Positions 24,762 through 35,627 of a DNA stretch of 64,000 bases are shown here, piece by piece. The notes under the pieces are model-generated. The model worked only from the letters and a program-made list of their open reading frames with translations. It ran no database searches and was not told where the DNA came from. The position numbers and the translations under genes were made by a program. Source of the DNA: Citrus sinensis (lineage: Eukaryota > Streptophyta > Magnoliopsida > Sapindales > Rutaceae); assembly GCF_022201045.2 (NCBI RefSeq), contig NC_068561.1:25798501-25862500 (forward strand), read 5' to 3'. The first letter of the stretch is position 1; every line of letters starts with the position of its first letter.

Positions 24762-24789
24762 GAAGTGGTCACTGATCACTGATCACTTC
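24762..24789. promoter_or_regulatory. 28-bp imperfect palindrome upstream of CNGC4-B
   Basis: GAAGTGGTCACTGATCACTGATCACTTC (positions 24762-24789) is its own reverse complement at 24 of 28 positions and contains three TCACT words 7 bp apart. It lies about 380 bp upstream of the CNGC4-B start codon and could be a transcription-factor dimer site. Function is inference only. Confidence 0.3.
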
Positions 24790-25003
24790 ACCCCATGGGT
24801 GGACCCCAGTAGCTTGCTCGTTAACATTATAGCCAGACACACAGCAACCCCACTTCCAGGCCAGTACTCAACTCAGCCACACCGGCTTTTAACGTGTTTT
24901 GCTACCCCCTTGATCACCTTCACTTGCGTGTATCTACCGCTCTCTTCTCTTCTCTTCATTTACTACGTGACACCGCAGCCCTCAACATGATACAGCCTAA
25001 CCA

Positions 25004-25010
25004 TATATAG
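25004..25010 (+). promoter_or_regulatory. Candidate TATA box of CNGC4-B
   Basis: TATATAG lies 160 bp upstream of the ATG at 25170, after a pyrimidine-rich promoter stretch (24940-24960). Position and sequence fit a plant core promoter. A second AT-rich word, TATAATATAATCC, at about 25034 is a weaker alternative. Confidence 0.4.
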
Positions 25011-25169
25011 CCCCTAGGCCTCCCTATCTCTCTTATAATATAATCCCTGCATCATACTGCTGGTTGATTGATTGATTGAATCCAATTGGCCATTGTACAC
25101 CATCGTCGACCGGTACCAGCACCAACACCAGCGCCTCCTTTCTCCTCCCATGGTTACTCCCTCATCACC

Positions 25170-28100
25170 ATGCCCTCTCACCCCAACCTCCCCTTCTCCC
25201 TGCCAAGGTACTGTATGTAAGCCGTTTATACAGTTTTAGGATCTTGCGCGTTCCGGTTGTTCGCATAGATAATTAAATTCTAATACAAGAGGTTATTTAA
25301 TAATGCCTGCAGGTGGATTATCGAATTGTTTCGAAGCAAGAAAGTTGACGGCGATCAAAATGGCGAAAACAACAACGACGGCAACAGCGACGACAACAAT
25401 CCAATATCAAACCACAACTTTGAATGCTATGCATGCACTCAAGTAGGGGTTCCGGTCTTTCACTCCACCAGCTGCGACCAAGCCCACCAGCCCGAATGGG
25501 AGGCCTCTGCCGGGTCCTCCCTCGTCCCCATTCAGGCCCGTAGTAAGATCCTAGGCCCCAAGGACGGCCGTCCTGCCTCAGCCACCTTCGCTCATGTGTT
25601 CGATCCTCGCAGCAAGCGCGTGCAGAGACTCAACCGCGCGTTCCTCCTCGCACGTGGCATGTCTTTGGCTGTGGACCCTTTGTTCTTCTATGCGCTGTCC
25701 ATCGGCCGAGGTGGCGCCCCGTGTTTGTACATGGACGGCGCCTTGGCGGCGATTGTAACCGTTCTTCGCACGTGCGTTGACGCCGTCCATTTGTTTCACT
25801 TGTGGCTTCAGTTCAGGCTGGCGTACGTCTCGAGGGAGTCGCTTGTTGTCGGATGCGGCAAGCTCGTGTGGGACCCACGTGCCATCGCTTCTCATTACGT
25901 GCGGTCTCTCAAAGGATTTTGGTTCGACGTTTTCGTAATTCTCCCCGTTCCTCAGGTCAGTTCTGCTGAAAGTTTAAAGGTTCATGGGTCGGAAAAAATA
26001 ATTTCTGGAGAAAACAAAGGTTTTCTAAAATTTGTTACATTTCACCCCCTGAGATTCACCTTAGTTTTATGGTATGACCCTAATATTTGTTACTTTTATA
26101 TTATAGCTCCCGTTCAGTGATACTAACCAACATGGGTCAATTTCAATTGTCTCCGAACGTTTTGATTTTAAATTTCGCGTGCGTTATGGGTTGCACACAC
26201 CAGACGCAAAGCCGTGTTTTGTATCAAAAGTATCCTTTTTGCTGTCTTATTCAACTTATTAAATTACACAAGTACCCCCAAAATGGTAGGCTGACGTGGG
26301 TGACAAACAGTGTGAGGTTTAGATTTCAGTTTCTGCAAGCCTACCTGTCATGACAGAAACAGAAGCTGAACTGGAGACCTAGCATCTTTTGTTTGTTTTG
26401 ATTTAGGTTTTCAGTTAGGTCTACGCGCCAAAATGTGCAAGTTTTTGATACTCGCTCGCATCGTCTGGTTTCACAGCAGTAAATCACAATTATGAAGATT
26501 AACTACGTAGAGTCATCGAGGGATATTTACCTTCAACGCTTTAATTTTTCTTCTTTTGGTTACATATATGTTCGGGTTAATTTTAATTTATCCCTTGATA
26601 AAAATGATAATTTTTAATACGTGTCTAATTTATTGAATACTTGAATATACTCTCATTTTTTATTCAAAAGATCTGAGTAAATGAGAGTTACGTTGATTCA
26701 ATTTCTCGTCTTCTAAATAGTGAATGGAGTCAAACTGTTATTTTCAGTAAAATGAAATGCTCTGAAGATTGTCATCTTATCATGGATAATTTAAAATTAA
26801 CCACTCTCTTTCAAACTGAGGCGTCATATTTCATACAAATTATAGGACCTGCCTACGGTACAGATTCTGTACCTAACATCTCCCATCATCCCACCATCCC
26901 ATTTTCTATTGTTTAATTTTTCACTCCACATCCAACGGCTGATGCTGCAGTCTGTAGCTTACAGATTCTGTAAGCTAGTCGAGTCCCAAATTATATTGTA
27001 ATACAGGCCTGCTTGATCATAAGATTGCATGTTACTCCTCTAACCAAGAGGATAGGGCAATAATGAGTCATTGGTTCAAATTCAGTTTCTTCTTGATGTA
27101 AAAATGTGATTGTGTTGTGATGTGATCTGATCAGATGTGGCCTAATACTGATAACTGAAGGTGGGATCCACAGACCCCATCACCCAGCAAACAGATGGTA
27201 CAATAATTGCGTTTTTTGGGTGGGTCTATGATGATCATATGATATGATGTGCAACTTTCTAATTATTGGCCGTTCATTTGCTTCTGTTACCTCTGTTTTG
27301 GTGATAAACATTGAATTACCTTCACCTCAATTCCTTACACCAAGAAGAAACATTCAGTTTATACAACTTATATTTTCTTTATAATTTCTTATTAGGTGCA
27401 TGTATTAATCAATCAAGCAGGAACAAGTGCATGGTTGATAAGAATATTTAATGGACGGGGGACTATAAATAAGAATATGTATAGCTGTTGTGACGTAATT
27501 TTTCTGATATCGATACTTAAGCATTCAATTTACTTGCGTTTTTGCAGGCTGTGTTTTGGCTAGTGGTACCAAAATTAATAAGAGAAGAGAAGATTAAGAT
27601 GATAATGACAATACTTTTAATAATCTTCTTGTTCCAATTCCTTCCTAAAGTGTATCACAGCATCTACTTAATGAGAAGAATGCAGAAGGTCACTGGCTAC
27701 ATCTTTGGCACCATTTGGTGGGGATTCGGCCTCAATCTCATTGCTTACTTTATTGCTTCTCATGTAAGCAACCTGGATCGTAAACTCTCAGTCCAAAGAG
27801 TTACTGGTTCGCATTATTCACTTCACCCCGACTGTACCAGTAATAACTTTTTGATTAACGACTTTCTACAGGTTGCGGGAGGATGCTGGTACGTCCTTGC
27901 CATACAACGCGTAGCTTCCTGTCTCCGGCAGCAATGTCACCGGCAAGCAAATTGCAATCTCTACTTATCTTGCTCAGAGGAGGTATGCTATCAGTTTCTG
28001 GTGCCGTCGGGTGCTATTGGCAACACATGTGGAGGTAACTCAACCACAACTGTGAGGAAGTCTTTGTGCTTAGATGTTAATGGGCCCTTCCATTATGGAA

Positions 28101-29474
28101 TCTACCAGTGGGCTCTTCCTGTCATTTCTAGCAACTCTGTTGCCGTAAAAATCCTTTATCCAATCTTTTGGGGCCTCATGACTCTCAGGTAAACTTATCG
28201 GCCGTTACAAAACTGCAGTGAGCTTTGAAATTAAAAAAATTGCTTTCGGCTTTTGGCTAACTTTCGGACTTTCGCTAACAGCACTTTTGGCAATGATCTT
28301 GAGCCTACAAGTCACTGGCTTGAAGTAATGTTCAGCATATGCATTGTACTCAGTGGACTAATGCTCTTCACTCTGTTGATTGGTAACATTCAGGTAAGTC
28401 ATGTATGATCGACTACAATTAATGCAAATTTCAATGATGCCGGAAATACTGACTCTAATAAGTTAAATTGCTGTTGCTGTGAAGGTGTTTTTGCATGCTG
28501 TAATGGCAAAGAAGCGAAAGATGCAGCTGAGGTGCCGAGACATGGAATGGTGGATGAGACGGAGGCAGCTGCCGTCGCGTTTGAGACAGAGAGTTCGCCA
28601 TTATGAGCGTCAAAGATGGGCAACAATGGGAGGAGAAGATGAGATGGAACTGATCAAAGACTTGCCGGAAGGGCTGAGGCGTGGCATTAAACGGTATCTC
28701 TGCCTTGATCTTATAAAAAAGGTACTCGATCGTATTTGCGAGATGATGTTCTTAATAAGAAATGAATCAACGGGTCCTGAATTCTCATTACTGTTCTGTG
28801 TATTAGGTACCTTTGTTCCACAACCTGGATGATCTCATTCTTGACAACATATGTGACAGAGTTAGGCCCCTTGTATACTCTAAAGATGAAAAGGTGAAAA
28901 AAAGAATTATGGATATTTATCAAAAAGCTGATTTATATGATTTACCAATTCACTGAAAAATTTCATTTGCTTGCAAAAACAGATAATCAGAGAAGGGGAT
29001 CCTGTGCCAAGAATGGTGTTCATTGTTCGTGGACGGATTAAACGTTGCCAAAGCCTAAGCAAAGGCATGGTAGCAACAAGTGTGCTTGAACCAGGAGGGT
29101 TTCTGGGTGATGAGTTGCTTTCCTGGTGCCTGCGCCGCCCGTTTATCGATCGGCTGCCAGCATCATCAGCAACATTTTTTTGTATGGAATCCATAGAAGC
29201 ATTTGGGTTAGATGCAAAGAATCTCCGATACATCACAGATCATTTCCGGTACAAATTTGCCAACGAAAGGCTGAAGAGAACCGCGAGATATTATTCATCA
29301 AATTGGAGGACATGGGCGGCTGTGAATATTCAATTTGCTTGGAGAAGATACAGGATGAGGACTAGAGGTCCTGTGATTTCTGTAACTGAAAATGGAGAAG
29401 GCAATGAGAGCAACAGACTTATGAGATATGCTGCTATGTTCATGTCAATTAGACCACATGATCACCTTGAATAA
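25170..29474 (+). CDS. CNGC4: Cyclic nucleotide-gated ion channel CNGC4 (CNGC4-B, conserved copy)
   Basis: Eight exons: 25170-25207, 25313-25955, 27548-27763, 27872-28188, 28282-28393, 28485-28721, 28807-28893 and 28983-29474. They give about 713 residues. The N terminus is Asn/Asp-rich with a Cys cluster (CYACTQ). S1-S4 lie in exons 2-3 (LNRAFLLARGMSLAVDP; RLAYVSRESLVVGCGKLVW) and S5 to the pore in exons 3-5 (GCWYVLAIQRVASCLRQQC ... TLRSTFGNDLEP). The binding domain (about 522-650) has the cassette PGGFLGDELLSWCL, followed by an IQ motif (AAVNIQFAWRRYR) and the tail AMFMSIRPHDHLE seen in Arabidopsis CNGC4/HLM1. It is a plasma-membrane Ca2+-permeable channel subunit working with CNGC2 in defence signalling and growth. 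The start was chosen because only the ATG at 25170 joins exon 2 in the channel frame. Intron 2 (25956-27547) hosts a MITE and a tRNA-like repeat. It is the likely CNGC4 orthologue; the minus-strand copy at 11923 is the diverged duplicate. Confidence 0.92.
26845..26987. mobile_element. 143-bp hAT-like MITE in CNGC4-B intron 2
   Basis: A perfect 8-bp duplication, AAATTATA, flanks the element (26837-26844 and 26988-26995). The ends are imperfect inverted repeats (GGACCTGCCTACGGTACAG and, reversed, GGGACTCGACTAGCTTACAG). Each is followed by a small palindrome (GGTACAGATTCTGTACC; GCTTACAGATTCTGTAAGC). No coding capacity. Confidence 0.65.
26998..27105 (+). mobile_element. tRNA-like SINE fragment in CNGC4-B intron 2
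   Basis: A box-A-like AACCAAGAGG (about 27042-27051) and a box-B-like GGTTCAAATTC (27073-27083) are spaced about 30 bp apart. There is no cloverleaf, so it is not a tRNA gene. It is probably the head of an old SINE; no tail or duplication was identified. Confidence 0.3.
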
Positions 29475-31308
29475 GCACACCGTGTCGTGCAATTCTTCCA
29501 TTGATGAATGAAGTTTCTTTTCTTTTCTTTGGGTAGCAATTTAGCCATGGAACATCGAACTTGTACTCGATTTAGACAATTGGATTTGAAATAAAAGAAA
29601 AAGGGGGGGAAATTCTTTCCTACTTCAGGTTTTTGCTAGCGGATGAATGATAAGAAAGCAAGCTAGATTTCTCAGTCATTATTTAATAATATTTGAATGA
29701 ATTTTTTTTAAAAATAAATTATTTAGGATTAATAAAAAATTTGAAGACCATTTTGAAGATACTCCAATGAAGTGCTTTTCCAAATTCCAAAGAGTATTTC
29801 AAAATCTTAAAAAGCACCTCAAATTTCTATCATATACCGTTTATATATAAAATTCACAAAAATTTGCTTATGCAATCTTATTCAATCTTAAGCAGGACTT
29901 TTGTCCATACGAATCTCACAAGCTACTCTTAAGGTCTATTAACATAATTTCTTTATAAATGGTTATTCAAAAATTGTTTTCTGAATCGGAAAAGAGAGCT
30001 TGAAACTTCATACCTCTGTTACTAAACGAAAATTTATATAAATCTGTACACCAAGTGTTACTCTTTTAAGTTATAGACTAATGATCTGTTTATTAATTAT
30101 TTTATAAATTTTGTGTAAAATCACGTGACAAAGTAAAAAATAAACAATTCAGCAATCATGTATCACTGCCACGTGAATTTGGTACAAACAAAATCTATTC
30201 ATTAGTTTTGTTTACATATAATTAATACGACTGTAAATGAGTTATAAAGAGTATATACAACCAAACATTTAGAGGGGGGAAAAATATATATATATATATC
30301 TTGCTCAAAGCCCTTCTACTTCAAACCATTTTTTTTCCCAAAAGGCCAGCCAAACACGGCCTTATAAGAAAGCTAGCTCCCGCCAATCCAAACTGTGATT
30401 TGATTGACTTTCGTTCAAAGTCAATGACTTTCCACAATTTCCTCTCAAACCAGTGGGCTGTAATAACCCCACAATTCCCTCCAAAAATAGAAAAAAATTG
30501 GCAATCCGCTTCTATCAACAATCTCTCTTGCAAACCAAACAACATGAAGATCATCATTGTCTCCTGACCCCCTGGAAATCTTTCTGGGGTGGGTCTCCAC
30601 TTCTTTAATTTGGGTTTCAAATTTGTATTCTTGATGCTTCAAATTATTTTCGTGTAAGTGAATTTTTTATAAGCTTCATGTTAAAGTTCAATATTGCAGG
30701 TACATAAATTGTACATGCTTTCATGAATGATCGCATATATACATACATATGATGTGTTGGTATCAAAATATATGTGGAGTTATAATGTGCTTCACTGGGT
30801 TCTTTTTTCTTAGTTTTTCTGATACAACCATATGGAGAAATATAAAGAATTTCTAAATGTCGTAGCTTTTGATATTAAGAGTTTTGTTCTATGTATGAGC
30901 TTGATGGGAAGATGTGTGTAATGAAGGTCACGTGTGATTTCGATAATGAGAATTTTGGCAGTAAAAAGTTTACGGCTGAAATTAATGTTTGCAATCATGT
31001 CGTGATTGTATGAAAAATGAGTTATAATTTTCTTTGGGAGAATAGTTGGAGTTTCTAAGAAAACAGTATCAGGTTGCAACAAATTGGCAGTAGTTTCATT
31101 TTTTGCCATATTGATAAGAATGGCAAATGTGGTTGTAAGGTGATGAACAGCCTTTTGATATATAGCAATGTCAATAAAATGGAAGGGAAATTGCTAGCTT
31201 GTTTATCCTTGTTCCTGTATGTGACAGATTATATCGGAGTTTACAGGGTTTCATTTGATAATGTGTTAACAGGTACCTTGTATAGAAGTAGTTTATTATA
31301 TCAACCAA
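29475..31308. other. Spacer between CNGC4-B and PTEN1, with a possible PTEN1 leader intron
   Basis: Contains the CNGC4-B 3' UTR, AT-rich spacer and an AT dinucleotide run (about 30285-30299). A donor-like TTTTCGT|GTAAGTG near 30652 and an acceptor-like GTGTTAACAG ending at 31272 could bound a leader intron of PTEN1, which would place a 5' UTR exon around 30500-30652. Open frames at 30301-30642 and 30810-31334 have no domain. Confidence 0.4.
29590..29595 (+). terminator. Polyadenylation signal of CNGC4-B
   Basis: AATAAA lies 116 bp after the stop codon in a T/A-rich context. The first plausible signal downstream of the gene. Confidence 0.45.
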
Positions 31309-34300
31309 ATGGGGGGGAAGTCTTCAAAGCATGAGATAGCAAAGACCAAAAGAAGCTCATCCTTCCATGATCTCCATTTTGAAGTCATCAATATTCTCAC
31401 TAAAAGTTTTTATATCCGTAACTTGGTGTCTAAGAAACGAAGGCGTATGCTAGTTGAGGGTTATGATCTTGACATGTCGTACATAACAGACCGTCTTTTG
31501 GCAATGTCGTTTCCTGCAGAACATATGCGAGCAGTTTATCGCAACCCTCTCTGGCAGGTCAAGGCTGTCCTAGACATGAGACACCAAGAACATTATAAGG
31601 TAGATCTTTTCAACCTATTACATTTTCAAATACCATTTTTTATCATGTATTTGGTCTTCCTATCTCTGTATGTAATGGACCTTATAGAAGTTTGTGACGA
31701 ATTAACTGTCCACTGGTGATAATCCTCTGTTCTGAGGTTATAAATAGAAAGAAATTAGGAAGTTCGATTTCATTTACTTTAATGAACTTTATGTTGTATG
31801 TGCTTGGCATGATGACAAAAAGAGGCTTCTGCAGGCATCTACTTCAATTTCTTTTATGTTTTTCAGTGTAGCTACTCATGTTTCTTGTTAATCGTAAAAT
31901 TTTAGCTGCCAAAATTTTTTATTACTTTTAAATCTTTTGATGTATATAGCTCTCGATTCAGTAGTATTTGTTATTTTCAGGTTTATAATTTATGTATAGA
32001 AGAGAGCTATGATCCAGAACACTTTTATGGCCGTGTCGAGAGATATCCTTTTGATGACAACCACGTCCCCCCTTTGGAGATGATAAAGCTCCTTTGTGAG
32101 AGTGTGCATTCATGGCTATCAAGTGACCCCAAAAATATTGCTGTCATACACTGCATGGTATAACTTGCTTTTCCGTTTAATCTGTTTAGTTGTTTTTAAG
32201 ACGGTTCATGAGTAACGTTGATCAAAATTAATTGGCCAAATTTCAACCATCAAATAAAGTTTGTTCATAGCAGTTGTCACTTGTGGCCATGCTCAAATTA
32301 AGCAAAGCATGTTTCGCAACTTGCAGCAAACCAAATAAATGCACATAAAGACTTAAGAGCCTCTGCAATGAACAGCAGAAAGATCATAACTATCTGATTC
32401 TCATTTTTTCTGATGCCAGTTGAAATCAATGAAAATTTTGTAAATGCTTTTAACTATTGCCTGGAGCAATCTTGATAGTGTCAAATGACTAACCTATGAC
32501 TTGATTGAGCTAATATTTTGAATACAAAATGGTAACAGAAATTTTTTTAGTATTCTGGACTTGGGTGTTCCAACAGTAATTCCAATTTTTTTGCCTTTTG
32601 GTGTGGTTACATTATGCTTCACCTTGGTCTTTCTCATTTGTACTTTCAGGCAGGAAAAGGCCGAACAGGTTTAATGGTGTGTTCATATCTTGTTTATACT
32701 GGCATGTCGGCAGAGGAAGCTTTACAGTTGTATGCACATAAACGGACTACTAATAATGAAGGAGTAAGTCATATTAGGTAAACAAGATTGGAACACAAAT
32801 CCAGTGCGATAATAGATGATAGAAATTAAAAGTTATCCGTGTTCTGTCTTATGTGTTTGTGGAGAAAGGATTGGCCTGATATTGGTAGTAAATCTATTCT
32901 TTCTGTCATTTTCCTCTACATAGACTTAAACCCTTTATTTATTTATTTTTGTACTTTTTTTAATCAATATAATGTGGATGCTGAGATGGACAAGCCACTA
33001 GACATGACAGGGTGGAGCTAAAACTCTGAGATGTGCTTTCCTACTGGGAATAAGCTGATACTGTTAACACCTAAAAGTAGATCAAATGTGCAGTAGAGCC
33101 TAGGAACTTTATTAAGGTACTGCAAAGACAAGGAATCACCGAAAATGTTTATGGGTTGAGGCAGTCACAAAATGCATATTAGCAAGTGATTTGAGGAAGT
33201 GTGTACCCACTTGAAATGGAGAAGGGGAAGAAGGGATTTGTTTGAATATATCGACCTTTTTCACAAATCTGGTTTCATTATGTTGTAAAGTTTGATGATC
33301 AAGTTGAGGAAATGCTATAGTATAAATCAAAATCAACTGAAACAAGTAACGGGGGAGTACTAAGACAATTGAAGCAAATGATCTCTTTAGGATTTGCACT
33401 TTTTACAAACAAGGTCACGTAGTGTTTGGATATTAGTTTTATTTAACGCTAACGTATATTCTTTGAAGGATTGTCTCTTAGTGGCTGCAGATTTTAGGAT
33501 TTGTTAGGTTGGTGATAATTTTTATGCTTGTGTCGAACAGGTCTCCATACCAAGCCAAAGACGTTATGTTGGCTACTGGAACAATATAATTTCATTTCCC
33601 AGGGGTGTTCACAGTGGAACTCCAGATGTAAACTTGCCTAAAAGATGTAGCAGAGAATTGCTCCGAGTTCGACTTTATGACACGATCAACACTGATGCAG
33701 TCTTCTTTGTTGTCTCAGAGTTGCAAGAGGTGAGTTCCCCCTAACACGAGGTTACCGGCATTATTTTAATGAGGCAAATCTTTGATTAGCCCAATACGCT
33801 CTCTTTGGTTTCATAGGTTACTGGTCAGTTGCACCGTCCAGCAATGGAACTTTCCAGGAGTTCTTGCAGACCAGTCAAAAAAGGAAATCAGAGGAACACA
33901 AACCATAAGTACTATGTTTCTTGCATTGAAGATGAAGAAGAAGGAAGCAAATTAGAGTCAGAAGAACCACGTGTCGTTGTCCAAATGGACACGGAGAATT
34001 CCATAATCTACCAAAAGACCTGTCTTGATCATTATTTTGATAAACCTTTACAAGTATGCCCCCCGCAAATATGCACACCAAAATCGCTAATATAGTAATT
34101 AAGCTGAATTTGTCAATCAAATCATGTTCCAAATGCTTCATGTACGTTTTTGATATCTGACTGCGCAGGTAAGCGGAGATGTTCGTGTTATATTTTACCA
34201 AAAAATGATTGGATCACGTTTCTTCTACGCTTGTTTCAACGCAGCATTCATCCGAAACAGCATGCTACAGGTCACTTCTATGGTTTCTACATGCAAAGAG

Positions 34301-34536
34301 ATCAATTCGCAGGTTGCTTGCGTAAAAAACTTAATTATGGTTCTGTCTTTGCTTTCTAAATCCTGCAGTTCTCCATACGGGACCTGGATAAAGTTGGCAG
34401 CCGAGGTCGATCAATATGTGGGCCTTCATTTTGCTTGGAGCTGGTGTTTGGTCCTGCTAATCCAAAGTGTTCATTGGTGCATCCACACGATGACGACGAC
34501 GACGACGACGACGACAAACATTTCAGCCATGAATAG
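31309..34536 (+). CDS. PTEN1: PTEN-type dual-specificity/phosphoinositide phosphatase (PTEN1-like)
   Basis: Seven exons: 31309-31599, 31981-32157, 32650-32763, 33541-33729, 33817-34053, 34169-34270 and 34369-34536. They give about 425 residues. The phosphatase domain has the signature HCMAGKGRTG, with the catalytic Cys155 and Arg161 on either side of the exon 2/3 junction, and the acid loop YPFDDNHVPP with Asp123 at the general-acid position. The region after about 215 matches the PTEN C2 domain, which docks on membranes. PTENs remove the 3-phosphate from phosphoinositides; the Arabidopsis PTEN1 product is needed in pollen. The N terminus MGGKSSK fits an N-myristoylation site (Gly2, Ser6), an inference. 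The C-terminal tail carries nine Asp from a GAC triplet run (34489-34515) and ends KHFSHE. The very short tail lacks the extended C terminus of PTEN2 types, which favours the PTEN1 clade. Confidence 0.9.
34489..34515 (+). repeat. GAC triplet run coding nine Asp
   Basis: GAT followed by eight GAC codons near the end of the PTEN1-like protein; a coding microsatellite likely to vary in length. Confidence 0.85.
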
Positions 34537-35627
34537 TCATCATGAGATCGGATTTATAGAAATGTTAAAAAGCTCGTACACACAACTTTCATAAACACAC
34601 ACCTCTGGAAATTTTTTCCACCAAAAATGGATGAATCTTCGTAGTGTTTAATGGCAACTGATTTATCTTGCTTATCCTGTCTGGTTTTTCATGGGCGGGG
34701 AAGCATAGGAAATGAGAGCAAATTTTTGTAAATATTATTATTTTGGTAGCTAGCTAGATGATGTTTCTTTCATTTCTGTTTCTGCTTCTTGATACAAAAC
34801 CACTTGCATAAATTTAGTGCTCATTGAACTTTGCACCATCGCTCGGCCAAAACTCATGCATACCAATGCCACTTCTCTTTGTTTCGGAGGAGTTATTTAA
34901 TTTTACAAAGAGTTTTGGGGAAGAAAAAAAAAAAAAGAGAAAGAGAGAGAAAGAAGGTGAAGAGGAAAAAGAAAACACTTTAAGATGGAGCATGACTGCT
35001 ATTTCATACAATTTTGTTTTGATAAGTAACCCCTTTAATGAATTCAGCTATTTCTATGACTAAAAACTAATTAATTCAAAATAGAACACCAATTCTGTAG
35101 TGCTTCTTCAGTCACACTCTTCCATTAATTCCATTCACAATTTGCCACATAATCGCGGTACACGTCACGTGTGTGGATATTTTTGTTAAAGACATGGCAA
35201 GCCCACCAAGCAGACACTCTTCATAAACCACCATTTGTATTTGACTATTTGATAGGGTTAGGGAGGGGCAAAAAGACGAAGCCCGATCCAATTATATAGT
35301 AAAGCCCCCCTGTTTGATGCGGATTCGGATAGGATCACAATAACTTGGAGGAGGGTTAAACTTCCAACACCGCAACGACATCGTTTCTAACTCCGTCTTT
35401 CCTCCTCTCGATACAAAGTACAATAAAACTCCCGCAAGTTACCGAACAGAAGCCTTTGTAAACACTGTTCAACCAAAACGGAGTGTCTGTCTCTCTGTCT
35501 CTCTGTTTCTCTGTTTCGTTCACTCTCCAATTACCTCCCGATCCCTAACCTTGCCACCTATATTTCGTTTGTTTCCCGAGAAAACCCCCCCGAAACCCTA
35601 AAAAAAATCCCACCCTTTTACCTCCCG
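34537..35627. other. PTEN1 3' region and UFD2 promoter/5' UTR
   Basis: The left part is the probable PTEN1 3' UTR. A purine run (about 34920-34975) gives spurious open frames on both strands. TATATAG at 35293-35299 is a candidate TATA box. A CT-rich leader (about 35484-35520, GTCTCTCTGT words) and a telo-box (35593-35601) precede the UFD2 start codon. Confidence 0.5.
35593..35601 (+). promoter_or_regulatory. Telo-box in the UFD2 5' UTR
   Basis: AAACCCTAA lies 27 bp before the ATG. Telo-boxes near start sites are common in plant genes expressed in dividing cells. Confidence 0.4.

Larger units (their letters stand above)
15363..25169. other. Gene-free spacer between the divergent CNGC4 copies, rich in repeats
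   Basis: About 9.8 kb separate the two divergently transcribed channel genes. No open frame has a recognisable domain; the longest (20957-21364, 135 codons) looks random. Contents I can support: related repeat copies at 15878-16080, an AGCT run (17344-17362), an ATT microsatellite (18868-18900), a T12/G17 tract (19470-19498), a Tourist-like MITE (20006-20264), a SINE (22558-22775) and a hAT-type element (23597-24306). The two ends act as promoters of the flanking genes. Confidence 0.7.

Noticed and set aside
30301..30642. Open frames of 88, 99 and 65 codons on both strands
   Set aside because: No domain; they probably overlap the PTEN1 5' UTR and spacer.
34814..35063. Frames on both strands over a purine run
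   Set aside because: The peptides are only the translation of GAA/AAG repeats; no gene support.
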